Part shown: positions 1 through 5,836 of the stretch, piece by piece | How positions within the stretch are numbered: the first letter of the stretch is position 1 | How the letters are laid out: each line of letters begins with the position of its first letter | Source: an uncultured Acidobacteriota bacterium | GTDB taxonomy: Bacteria > Acidobacteriota > Terriglobia > Terriglobales > Acidobacteriaceae | Length of the DNA stretch: 6,745 nucleotides | Direction of reading: 5' to 3' | NCBI GenBank assembly: GCA_903932385.1 | Contig: CAIZGA010000459.1 | Span: forward strand, 1-6,745 | The notes under the pieces: model-generated | What the model saw: only the letters and a program-made list of their open reading frames with translations | What the model was told of the DNA's origin: nothing | Databases searched by the model: none | Made by a program: the position numbers and the translations under genes

Positions 1-414
1 CTGATCCACATCGATCTGAAGCGCATCGCCATGGACAAGGTCATTCGCGTTTCCGTGCCGATTCGTCTGGTGGGTAGCTCCATCGGCGTCAAGGCGCACG
101 GCGGCATTCTGGACCAGGTGTTGCGCGAAGTGGAAATCGAGTGCCTGCCTGCAGACATTCCCAGCCACCTCGACGTGGACGTCACTGCGCTGGACATGCA
201 CGGCGTTCTTCGCGTGAAGGACCTGCCGCACTCCGGCTCCATCAAGTTCCTGGCAGACGAGAACAATACTGTGGCTCACGTCACTGCTGTTCGTGAAGAA
301 GTTGCAGCGACTGCGGATGCAACTGCTGCCGCAACCACACCTGCCGAGCCCGAGGTCATCAAGAAGGGCAAGGCGGAAACAGCCGACGGAGATGCACCGG
401 CTGCAAAGAAGTAA
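1..414 (+). CDS. rplY: 50S ribosomal protein bL25, long (Ctc/TL5) form, 3' part
   Basis: This protein binds 5S rRNA in the central protuberance of the large ribosomal subunit. The reading frame is open from the first base, so the N-terminal 5S-binding domain lies largely outside the window and no start is visible; an internal ATG at 31 is not the start. The visible 137 residues match the end of the N-domain (IHIDLKRIAMDKVIRVSVP) and the TL5-type C-terminal domain, with the typical stretches GILDQVLREVEIECLPADIP (about residues 35-54) and VKDLPHSG (72-79). From about residue 98 the sequence becomes an Ala/Thr/Glu-rich tail ending in a lysine pair, which is not part of the folded domain. The gene heads a translation cluster and is 20 bases ahead of pth. 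In many bacteria prs precedes this gene; that cannot be seen here. Family assignment is firm. Confidence 0.93.
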   Translation: MIHIDLKRIAMDKVIRVSVPIRLVGSSIGVKAHGGILDQVLREVEIECLPADIPSHLDVDVTALDMHGVLRVKDLPHSGSIKFLADENNTVAHVTAVREEVAATADATAAATTPAEPEVIKKGKAETADGDAPAAKK

Positions 415-434
415 CCAGGTAAGGACTGCGCGGC

Positions 435-1040
435 GTGAAACTGATTGTTGGTCTCGGCAACCCGGGTATCGAATATCAATTCACGCCGCACAACGCGGGG
501 TTTCTGGCCATCGACCGCATCGCAGAAGTTTGCGGAGTCACGCTGGCCAACAGGCGGGGGCGCTCGGTAACTGCCGCAGCGCGTCTGGCCGGCGAAGAAG
601 TTCTGCTGGCCAAGCCTGACACCTTCATGAACCTGAGCGGCCTGGCCGTGGCAGCGTTGATGAAGGAGTTGCAAATGGAGAACACCGCAGACCTGATTGT
701 TCTGTATGACGATCTCGCTCTGCCGCTGGGAACACTGCGCATCCGGGAACGGGGCAGCGCCGGCGGACACAACGGTGTGAAGTCCATCAGCAGCGTACTT
801 GGCACCGAGGAGTGGCTGCGTATCCGCATCGGCGTTGGTAAACCGCCGCTGGAGGATGGCAGAGAAATCAAGGCGGGGGGCAAGGATTATTTGCTCTCGC
901 CCATGCGCAAGGCCGAACTGGCAGAGCTGGACGTGGTGCTCGACCGGGTAAGGCAGGCGGCAGAGACGGTAATTGCAAAAGGCGCTCTGCCTGCAATGAA
1001 TGAGTTCAACCGGCGGGAGAACGGGCCGCCGGAAGATTGA
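435..1040 (+). CDS. pth: Peptidyl-tRNA hydrolase
   Basis: This cytoplasmic enzyme cleaves the ester bond between peptide and tRNA in peptidyl-tRNAs that drop off the ribosome, recycling the tRNA. The 201-residue protein is complete and slightly longer than the usual 190 or so. It opens with the family signature GLGNPGIEY (residues 6-14). By comparison with E. coli Pth the key residues are N9, the catalytic H19 in PHNAGF, N66 in TFMNLSG, D92 in YDDLALPLG, and N113 in GGHNGVK. The start is GTG at 435, chosen because the protein begins exactly at the family's conserved MKLIVGLGNPG and because an AAGGA Shine-Dalgarno (421-425) lies 9 bases ahead. It sits between rplY and rpsF on the same strand, a common arrangement, and is probably co-transcribed with them. 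Confidence 0.97.
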   Translation: MKLIVGLGNPGIEYQFTPHNAGFLAIDRIAEVCGVTLANRRGRSVTAAARLAGEEVLLAKPDTFMNLSGLAVAALMKELQMENTADLIVLYDDLALPLGTLRIRERGSAGGHNGVKSISSVLGTEEWLRIRIGVGKPPLEDGREIKAGGKDYLLSPMRKAELAELDVVLDRVRQAAETVIAKGALPAMNEFNRRENGPPED

Positions 1041-1060
1041 TGGCAGCAAATCGTTTGTAG

Positions 1061-1087
1061 CGGCAGAGCGGTTCACACCGCATGCCG
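1061..1087 (+). promoter_or_regulatory. Hairpin in rpsF 5' leader, candidate S6:S18 autoregulatory element
   Basis: The last 45 bases before rpsF can fold into a two-tier hairpin. CGGCA (1061-1065) pairs with TGCCG (1083-1087), and inside it GCGGT (1068-1072) pairs with ACCGC (1077-1081) around a TCAC loop, leaving a GA/A internal loop. The hairpin ends 5 bases ahead of the rpsF ribosome-binding site (GGAGAG, 1093-1098). In several bacterial groups an rpsF leader hairpin containing an unpaired CCG is bound by the S6:S18 complex to repress the operon. Position and CCG-containing sequence fit, but I could not compare it with the published consensus, so the functional call is inference. Confidence 0.42.
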
Positions 1088-1105
1088 GAACTGGAGAGAG
1101 AAACA

Positions 1106-1537
1106 ATGGAACGCACCTATGAAGTCATGTTCATCGTCCGCCCTGATGTTGTAGATGAGGACCTGGACAAGCTGATCGAAGGCTTTTCCAACACCGTCAC
1201 CACTGGCGGCGGCGAAGTGAAGTCGGCAGAAAAGATGGGCCGCCGCAAGCTGGCCTACACCGTGCAGAAGTTCAACGAAGGCAGCTACATCCTGCTGACC
1301 ATTGCCAGCGACGGCAAGTTGGTGGCAGAGCTGGAACGCCGTCTGCGCGTCACCGAGCAGGTGATCAAATACATCACCGTGCGCACCGACGAGGAAAACA
1401 AGCGCGTCGCCAAACTGAAGTCGCAGCGCGGCACACGCCGTGTGGTGGCGGAACCCACCGTGGCGGCAGCGGCTGAAGAGCCCGTTGCCGAAGCTGTGGC
1501 AGTGGCTGCGGAACCAGCGGCGACGGCGGCTGTCTAA
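1106..1537 (+). CDS. rpsF: 30S ribosomal protein bS6
   Basis: bS6 binds the central domain of 16S rRNA as a pair with bS18 on the platform of the small subunit. The core is residues 1-100, with the typical N-terminal strand MERTYEVMFIVRPDV, the KMGRRKLAY segment (43-51) and the last core strand VIKYITVRTDEE. The start at 1106 is preferred over an in-frame ATG at 1082: it gives the family's usual N-terminus and has GGAGAG (1093-1098) seven bases upstream. Residues from about 111 to 143 form an Ala/Val/Glu-rich acidic tail with no predicted fold. In E. coli the S6 C-terminus is the target of RimK glutamylation; whether that happens here is unknown. The gene is followed directly by rpsR without the ssb gene often found between them. 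Confidence 0.96.
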   Translation: MERTYEVMFIVRPDVVDEDLDKLIEGFSNTVTTGGGEVKSAEKMGRRKLAYTVQKFNEGSYILLTIASDGKLVAELERRLRVTEQVIKYITVRTDEENKRVAKLKSQRGTRRVVAEPTVAAAAEEPVAEAVAVAAEPAATAAV

Positions 1538-1564
1538 ATCATTTCAACCCACCGCTACCGCTTC

Positions 1565-1580
1565 CGGCGCGATTGCGCCG
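1565..1580 (+). other. Perfect hairpin between rpsF and rpsR
   Basis: CGGCGC (1565-1570) and GCGCCG (1575-1580) form a six-pair GC stem around a GATT loop, 28 bases after the rpsF stop. No T-run follows, so it is not a classical intrinsic terminator. It could stabilise or process the mRNA between rpsF and rpsR, or attenuate transcription weakly. The rest of the 124-base gap (1538-1661) shows no open frame with a convincing start; it ends in a strong purine-rich ribosome-binding site for rpsR. Confidence 0.45.
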
Positions 1581-1661
1581 TTCATGGCTGGAACCGACAG
1601 GGCGTAAGCCAGAGGTCAAACATCCGGAGCGCGGGCGGCAACAGAACAGGAGAAGGAAATC

Positions 1662-2021
1662 ATGGCAGAAGAAACACCTACACCCAAAGTTGAATCCGCA
1701 GCTCCGGCTGCGAGCGCACCGCATGAGCCGCGCCAAGGCGGACCACGTTCTTCCGGCCCGCGTCAGGGCGGTCCCGGTGGCCCGGGCGGTCCCGGCGGAC
1801 GCAAGTTTTTCCGCCGCAAGAAAGTCTGCAAGTTCTGCGTGGAAAAAATTGACGCCATCCAGTACCGCGACGTGCGGTTGCTGCAGGGCTTTGTGGCAGA
1901 GCGCGGCAAGATTGTGCCCCGTCGCCTGACCGGCGTCTGCACCACCCACCAGCGCCGTTTGACCGTGGCCATCAAGCAGGCACGCAATATCGCCCTGCTG
2001 CCGTTTGCCGCCAAGTTTTAA
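1662..2021 (+). CDS. rpsR: 30S ribosomal protein bS18 with long N-terminal extension
   Basis: bS18 pairs with bS6 on the platform of the small ribosomal subunit. The 119-residue protein is well above the usual 70-90. The canonical domain occupies about residues 47-119, including [31 protein letters not shown] and the basic [20 protein letters not shown] end. C56, C59, C93 and H96 match the metal-binding (C+) form of S18. Residues 1-46 are a disordered extension: an acidic Ala/Pro part, then a Gly/Pro/Arg segment with repeated GGP triplets. The start at 1662 has an excellent Shine-Dalgarno, AGGAGAAGGA (1648-1657), so the extension appears to be translated. The gene lies 124 bases after rpsF and 57 ahead of rplI. 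Confidence 0.95.
   Translation: MAEETPTPKVESAAPAASAPHEPRQGGPRSSGPRQGGPGGPGGPGGRKFFRRKKVCKFCVEKIDAIQYRDVRLLQGFVAERGKIVPRRLTGVCTTHQRRLTVAIKQARNIALLPFAAKF
1767..1799 (+). repeat. In-frame Gly-Gly-Pro coding repeat in rpsR
   Basis: Imperfect nine-base units of the type GGCGGTCCC recur about three and a half times and encode successive Gly-Gly-Pro triplets at residues 36-46 of bS18. A related Arg-Gln-Gly-Gly-Pro motif occurs just upstream, at residues 24-28 and again at 34-38. Such a unit can gain or lose copies by slippage without changing the frame, so length variation between related strains is expected. Confidence 0.7.
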
Positions 2022-2078
2022 ATTCGCAAGAGAAATTCGCGGGCGCATGAACTACATCCGCCTGCCGGAGAGACTGCA

Positions 2079-2570
2079 ATGGAAGTGATTCTGAAAGAAG
2101 ACGTACTATCGTTGGGCCACCGCGGCGACGTGGTGAAGGTGGCGGACGGCTACGGCCGCAACTACCTGCTGCCCCAGAAACTGGCCATCGAGGCCACCAG
2201 CGGCAACAAGGCCGTCATCGAACAGATGAAGGCAGCTGCTCTGCGCCGCTCGGCCACTGAAAAGGCCGGCGCCGAAGAACAGAAGGCCGCGCTCGAGGCA
2301 CTTGATCTCGAGTTCACCCGCAAGGCCGGCGACAACGAACACCTGTTCGGTTCGGTCACCACCAGCGACATCGCTGCGGCGATTGAAGCCAAGGGCATCA
2401 CCGTGGACCGCCGCAAGGTGGTTCTGGGCGAGCCGTTGAAGTCAGTCGGCGAGTTCCACGTGCCCATCAAACTGCACCGTGAAGTAACGGCGCATGTGAA
2501 GGTACTGGTCAAGGCGGAGAAGTCTGAAACCGAAGCCGCTGCCGCCACTGAAGAAGTCGCTGCAGAGTAA
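2079..2570 (+). CDS. rplI: 50S ribosomal protein bL9
   Basis: bL9 binds 23S rRNA domain V near the base of the L1 stalk and extends outward; it influences reading-frame fidelity and translocation. The 163-residue protein is complete. The N-terminal rRNA-binding domain carries the L9 signature at residues 13-36 (GHRGDVVKVADGYGRNYLLP, then QKLA), followed by an Ala/Glu/Lys-rich connecting helix (about 41-76) and the C-terminal domain (about 78-147), with HLFGSVTTSDIAAAI and KSVGEFHVPIKLH. A short Glu/Ala tail (149-163) follows. The start at 2079 has GGAGAG (2067-2072) just upstream. It is the last gene of the cluster and is followed by a strong terminator-like hairpin. Confidence 0.97.
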   Translation: MEVILKEDVLSLGHRGDVVKVADGYGRNYLLPQKLAIEATSGNKAVIEQMKAAALRRSATEKAGAEEQKAALEALDLEFTRKAGDNEHLFGSVTTSDIAAAIEAKGITVDRRKVVLGEPLKSVGEFHVPIKLHREVTAHVKVLVKAEKSETEAAAATEEVAAE

Positions 2571-2594
2571 CTGCAACTTCGCGGCAAAAAAATT

Positions 2595-2639
2595 ATCAGC
2601 ATGTGGCAGGCGCGTAGCTCGCGTCCGCTGCATGCTGAT
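2595..2639. terminator. Bidirectional rho-independent terminator between rplI and the phosphoesterase gene
   Basis: A long inverted repeat folds into a 20-position stem with a TAGCT loop. The outer nine pairs (ATCAGCATG with CATGCTGAT) are perfect; the inner part contains one A-C mismatch and three G-T pairs and ends in GGCGCG/CGCGTC-type GC pairs. On the + strand it is followed by a T-rich run (TTATTTTG, 2640-2647). On the - strand it is followed by AATTTTTTTG, from the A-run at 2586-2592. It lies between the 3' ends of convergent genes, 24 bases after the rplI stop and 22 bases beyond the stop of the opposite gene, so it can end both transcripts. The structure is read from the sequence; activity is inferred. 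Confidence 0.85.
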
Positions 2640-2661
2640 TTATTTTGCTGCAAAGAATTTT

Positions 2662-3414
2662 CTAGCGGCCTTCTGAGAGGCGCGACGCCAACCGCCCCGG
2701 CAAACCGGCTTCGCGGATACGCTTCTGCGCTGCGGCAATGTCATACGGCACGCGGAAGAACTCAATCTGCATCGCTTCATCGTCATACAACGCAAAGGCC
2801 GCGCGCCAATCTTCATCCCGTGGTTGGCCCACCGATCCAGGATTCACCATGTAACGCGTTGCTGCATCCAGCGGAAGAGACATCTGCACCGCATCATTGC
2901 CACGCGTGAAACGCTGCAGCGGCTGCGACCATCCCTGATCGGAGAGCGAAAAACATCCCTGCAGATGCGTGTGGCCGAAAAATGTAATGCGTGTCTGCGA
3001 GTACAGCAGCGGTGCACAGGCATCACCCATGCCGATGACGTAATCGTCTTCATCAAGCGGCGAACCGTGTACGCAACTCACTGCCGGCCCGTCCGGCATC
3101 ACCGGGCCCTGCGACATATTGCTGAGCCATGCCAGGCTGTCAGCCGTCAACGCGCTGCGCGTCCACTGCACTGCCTTGTATGCCACCGCGTTGAAGCTGT
3201 CGGATGATGCGATGCCGCAACAGACGCGGTCATGATTGCCGCGCACATGCACTTTGCCCAACGTGCGCATACAATCCACGGCCTCATTCGGCGCGCCGCC
3301 GTAACCCACCACATCGCCCAGGTCCCACACCATGTCATGCGCCGGCGCAGCGTTCAACACCGCCTGCAGCGCATCAATATTTGCGTGAATGTCGGAAAGA
3401 ACCAGAGCTCGCAT
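2662..3414 (-). CDS. Calcineurin-like metallophosphoesterase (YfcE/MJ0936-like)
   Basis: This is a soluble two-metal phosphoesterase of the small YfcE/MJ0936-like group; family members hydrolyse phosphodiesters or phosphomonoesters, and the substrate here cannot be predicted. All core motifs are present in the 250 residues: D8-x-H10 (SDIHAN), GD at 33-34 (DLGDVVGYG), GNHD at 59-62, H116 in VHGSP, and GHTH at 147-150, with NPGSVGQPRD (191-200) as is typical for the subfamily. There is no signal peptide or membrane segment. The ATG at 3412-3414 gives the standard MRALVLSDIHAN beginning, although no good Shine-Dalgarno precedes it. The gene converges on rplI and lies 115 bases downstream of the ABC ATPase stop, with a possible promoter of its own. 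Confidence 0.9.
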   Translation of the reverse strand: MRALVLSDIHANIDALQAVLNAAPAHDMVWDLGDVVGYGGAPNEAVDCMRTLGKVHVRGNHDRVCCGIASSDSFNAVAYKAVQWTRSALTADSLAWLSNMSQGPVMPDGPAVSCVHGSPLDEDDYVIGMGDACAPLLYSQTRITFFGHTHLQGCFSLSDQGWSQPLQRFTRGNDAVQMSLPLDAATRYMVNPGSVGQPRDEDWRAAFALYDDEAMQIEFFRVPYDIAAAQKRIREAGLPGRLASRLSEGR

Positions 3415-3490
3415 GGGTTACATCGCAATGATTGTGCCCTCTACTGCAATCAGCAGCACACAAAGCGGGCACATGTTCTGAGATGTTTCT

Positions 3491-3520
3491 ATTTTATGCG
3501 GATTTTGCCGCGCTTGCCAC
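3491..3520 (-). promoter_or_regulatory. Possible promoter of the phosphoesterase gene
   Basis: On the - strand GTGGCA (3515-3520) and TAAAAT (3491-3496) are separated by 18 bases, giving four of six and five of six matches to the sigma-70 -35 and -10 boxes. Transcription would begin about 70 bases ahead of the phosphoesterase start. The rest of this leader (3415-3490) holds only a seven-base inverted repeat, TGTGCCC (3433-3439) and GGGCACA (3467-3473). The call rests on short motifs only. Confidence 0.3.
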
Positions 3521-3529
3521 TGCGCGCCG

Positions 3530-4366
3530 TCACTGCACAGCCAGCCGCTGTGTGCGGTCGGTATGCAGCGTGGGCACTGCGGCAATCAGGCCGCGCGTGT
3601 AAGGATGCTGTGCCACGCGAAAAATTTTCGGCGAGTCACCCGTCTCCACAATCTTTCCGCGATGCATTACAGCAACGCGTTCGGTCACGCGGCTGACCAC
3701 GGCGAGATCATGCGAGATGAAGAGCATCGCGAGATTGTGCCGCTTGCGCAACTGCAACAACAACTCCAGAATCTGCGCCTGCACGGTGACGTCGAGCGCG
3801 GTGGTCGGCTCATCGGCAATCAACAACCGCGGCCGGTTCACTAGCGCCATGGCAATCAGAATGCGCTGCCGCTGTCCGCCGGAAAACTGATGGGGATAAT
3901 CGTTCACACGGCGTACCGGATCCGGCAAGGCGACTTCATCCATCGCGGCATGGACGCGCTCGCGAACTTCACTACGGTGCAACCCAGGATGATGCGCCCG
4001 AACCGCTTCGGCAATCTGCGCGCCTACATGCATCGCGGGATTCAGCGCCGTCATCGGCTCCTGAAAAATCATCGCAATCTCGCGCCCACGCACAGCGCGC
4101 ATTTCTTTTTCTTCCAGCGACAATAACTTGCGTCCGGAGAAATTAATTTCTCCGTCCACCTGCGCATCACTCGGCAGCAAACGCAGAATCGCCAGTGAAG
4201 TTGCGGACTTTCCCGAGCCCGACTCGCCCACCAGCCCGAAGGCCTCGCCCGCCTGCAGATGAAAGCTGATGCCAGCCACCGCCGGCGACTCCGCCGCAGC
4301 CGTGGCAAAGCGCACCTGCAAATCACGAACCTGCAGCAACGCTTCGCTGTTTTTTTCTGCCTGCAT
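3530..4366 (-). CDS. ABC transporter ATP-binding protein, Opp/Dpp (peptide/nickel) type, short C-terminus
   Basis: This is the nucleotide-binding subunit of an importer of the oligopeptide/dipeptide family, acting at the cytoplasmic face of the inner membrane. Numbered from the ATG at 4366 (278 residues), it shows Walker A GESGSGKS (47-54), Q-loop Q102 in IFQEPMTALNP, signature SGGQRQR (162-168), Walker B LLIADEP (181-187), D-loop TALD (189-192) and H-loop H219 in ISHDLAVVS. The start of the oligopeptide-type C-terminal domain is present (HPYTRGLIAAVP, from 254), but the protein stops about 15 residues later. Typical OppD/DppD proteins continue for about 50 more residues with a Cys motif. A TTG codon at 4379-4381 would add five residues; neither start has a clear Shine-Dalgarno. 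No permease, binding protein or second ATPase gene is visible next to it, so its partners are unknown. Confidence 0.9.
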   Translation of the reverse strand: MQAEKNSEALLQVRDLQVRFATAAAESPAVAGISFHLQAGEAFGLVGESGSGKSATSLAILRLLPSDAQVDGEINFSGRKLLSLEEKEMRAVRGREIAMIFQEPMTALNPAMHVGAQIAEAVRAHHPGLHRSEVRERVHAAMDEVALPDPVRRVNDYPHQFSGGQRQRILIAMALVNRPRLLIADEPTTALDVTVQAQILELLLQLRKRHNLAMLFISHDLAVVSRVTERVAVMHRGKIVETGDSPKIFRVAQHPYTRGLIAAVPTLHTDRTQRLAVQ

Positions 4367-4449
4367 ACGTTGAGGGTACAACAGCTTTCACTACGCGGCG
4401 ATGCCCACGCAGCGCTGCCGATTCATGCATTGATTTTTTTCGATGATGT

Positions 4450-5229
4450 TTACTGGCCTTCAGCCAGCTCGCGCACCCAGATGTTGCGGTAGCGAACTTT
4501 GTGCCCGTGGTCCTGCAGACGCAGCGGCAATTTTTCCGGAATCGGTTTGTACACCGGGTTCGACATCGCCGTGATGCCTTCAATCTCCACGTTGTCCTGC
4601 ACCAGCACGCCGTTGTGCAACACGGTCACATGCGCCTTGCGCGTCAGGTTGCCGTCTTTATCAAAACGCGGCCCGTGGAAAATAATGTCGTAGCTCTGCC
4701 ATTGTCCCGGCGCGCGCACTGCATTCACCAGCGGCGGATACTGCCCGTACACCGCGCCTGCCTGTCCATCGGCATACGTGTCGCTGTGGTAGGAGTCGAG
4801 CACCTGCACCTCAAACTGCCCCATTAGAATCACGCCGCTGTTGCCGCGGTCCTGGTCTTTGCCCACCGCCGGCACCGGCTCAGAAAATTCAAGATGCAGT
4901 TGCATATCGCCCAGCGGCTGGCGCGTGTAGATGTCACCAGTGTGCGGCACCACTTCGAAATAGCCATGCTCCACTTTCCACTTGGCGTCGTTGCCTTTGC
5001 TGTCGGCCCACTTCGAGAGGTCCTTGCCGTCAAACAAAACCGTCGCATCCGATGGCGGACGACCGGCCTCTTTCTGCGTGCTGGCAGTGCCCGGATCAAT
5101 CAGCGTGGGCAGCGGGCGAGTGCGGTCATGCTGTTTGTAGCGCGGGTCAGTCTGCGCGTTGGCATTTTGCGTGATGCAAAAAGCTGCGGCGACGGCCACA
5201 GCAGCGGTCCATTTCACGAACTGGTTCAT
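4450..5229 (-). CDS. Secreted DUF1080 protein (3-keto-disaccharide hydrolase family)
   Basis: This is a probable exported carbohydrate-active protein with the concanavalin-like fold of PF06439; some members act on 3-keto-glycosides, but the substrate here is unknown. The 259-residue protein starts with a signal peptide: K6, a hydrophobic core of Trp, Ala and Val (7-19), and likely cleavage after NANA (residue 25). The cysteine at 18 lacks a proper lipobox. A proline-containing linker follows, then the domain from about 61 to 254, with family-typical segments ATVLFDGKDLSKW (62-74), the GNSGVILMGQFEVQVLDSYHS stretch (129-149), PPLVNAVRAPGQWQSYDIIF (165-184) and LRLQDHGHKVRYRNIWVREL at the end. 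The start at 5229 has a Shine-Dalgarno (CGAGGT) eight bases upstream and gives the signal peptide; an upstream in-frame ATG at 5367 adds an unconvincing 46 residues. No sugar dehydrogenase or transporter is adjacent. Confidence 0.9.
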   Translation of the reverse strand: MNQFVKWTAAVAVAAAFCITQNANAQTDPRYKQHDRTRPLPTLIDPGTASTQKEAGRPPSDATVLFDGKDLSKWADSKGNDAKWKVEHGYFEVVPHTGDIYTRQPLGDMQLHLEFSEPVPAVGKDQDRGNSGVILMGQFEVQVLDSYHSDTYADGQAGAVYGQYPPLVNAVRAPGQWQSYDIIFHGPRFDKDGNLTRKAHVTVLHNGVLVQDNVEIEGITAMSNPVYKPIPEKLPLRLQDHGHKVRYRNIWVRELAEGQ

Positions 5230-5262
5230 GCGGCTATACCTCGTTCTGGATATCAAGACGTT

Positions 5263-5303
5263 CAGGAATTCAATTCCTGCATCGTCTGGAATTTCAATCC
5301 CTG
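5263..5303. promoter_or_regulatory. Two tandem palindromic elements upstream of the DUF1080 gene, candidate operator
   Basis: Element 1 (5263-5279) is a perfect palindrome of eight-base half-sites around one central base (CAGGAATT-C-AATTCCTG). Element 2 (5286-5303, CTGGAATTTCAATCCCTG) is a degenerate copy with most symmetric positions kept. The centres lie about 23-24 bases apart, 42 and 65 bases ahead of the DUF1080 start. Such twin sites usually bind a dimeric transcription factor. No sigma-70 promoter is clear nearby and no regulator gene lies in the window, so the role is inferred. The remaining bases of the 157-base gap to the tRNA show no clear terminator. Confidence 0.4.
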
Positions 5304-5386
5304 CCAAGATACACGAATGCCCGCATCGCCGTCCGCATTGCAGCCATCCGCGCGTGACGTGTTGCATCTATATTGTGTGAATTGAG

Positions 5387-5462
<76 letters not shown>

Positions 5463-5463
5463 T

Positions 5464-5798
5464 TCAATAACGTACAGCCAGACGTTTTGCTAGTGCTTCC
5501 GGCGTTGGGTGGATGTACCGCTGCGAAACCACGATGCTGCTGTGCCCTGCTATCCGCATAATGGTGAACGCGTCCACTCCCGATTCGCCAAGCCTAGTCA
5601 ACATTGTATGGCGTAGCGAGTGCAGAACAAAATCCTCATGGAAGATTCGCTTGCTCTTTCCGTTCACCTCAGCCATACATGCCTTTCTATGCAGATGATT
5701 GAAGTGCTGACGCATGGCTTCCCTTCGCGGCTGGCGAAAATAATGGTGCTGCTGGAGTCACGCTGCACGGCGCGGCGTTTGTCGTCGTCAGAACAACA
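5464..5798 (-). pseudogene. Tyrosine recombinase/integrase remnant, truncated and frameshifted
   Basis: This is the C-terminal catalytic part of a phage-type tyrosine integrase. The 5464-5715 frame contains HSLRHT (HxxR motif), GHSS (the His/Trp position) and the tyrosine nucleophile in SQRYIHP, close to the usual family end. The family pattern continues upstream in another frame: 5798 to about 5703 encodes KRRAVQRDSSSTIIFASREG and KPCVST, after which the other frame resumes with FNHLHRKACMAEVNGK. Loss of one T at about 5702-5703 would explain the switch. Before 5798 the frame hits a stop, and the N-terminal core-binding domain, the first catalytic Arg and the Lys region are absent. The ATG at 5715 is therefore probably not a real start and the protein cannot be an active recombinase. 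The stop codon lies one base before the tRNA. Confidence 0.8.
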
Positions 5799-5836
5799 TC
5801 AAGGATGATTGTCGTGGAATCCTGCCCTGAAGCAGC

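Noticed and set aside
1082..1105. Upstream ATG for rpsF at 1082
   Set aside because: It would add eight residues not seen in the family and would place the ribosome-binding site inside the coding region; the ATG at 1106 fits better.
276..1106. Long open frame on the - strand opposite bL25 and pth (276 residues)
   Set aside because: It is a compositional shadow in GC-rich DNA: the + strand holds two clear genes, and the translation is rich in Cys, Arg and Gln without recognisable domains.
1539..2048. Open frame on the - strand opposite rpsR (169 residues)
   Set aside because: It lies antisense to an unambiguous S18 gene, and its translation has no family features.
3509..3526. GC-rich inverted repeat just after the ABC ATPase stop, as a terminator
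   Set aside because: It has only five good pairs with an eight-base loop and no real T-run downstream on the - strand.
2824..3696. Several + strand frames of 75-154 residues over the phosphoesterase and ABC genes
   Set aside because: All overlap well-supported genes on the opposite strand and show shadow-like His/Arg/Cys-rich translations.
4410..4419. Ten-base palindrome GCAGCGCTGC between the DUF1080 and ABC genes
   Set aside because: It is short, has no loop or T-run and no second copy nearby; expected by chance in GC-rich sequence.
5230..5367. Upstream in-frame extension of the DUF1080 protein from an ATG at 5367
   Set aside because: It would bury a good signal peptide 46 residues inside the protein, and the 5229 start has a proper ribosome-binding site. 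The tandem palindromes also lie in this stretch.
5464..5715. Intact 83-residue integrase-like gene, possibly an excisionase-like small protein
   Set aside because: The sequence is only the C-terminal catalytic end of a tyrosine recombinase and its similarity continues upstream in another frame, so it is a remnant rather than a small gene.
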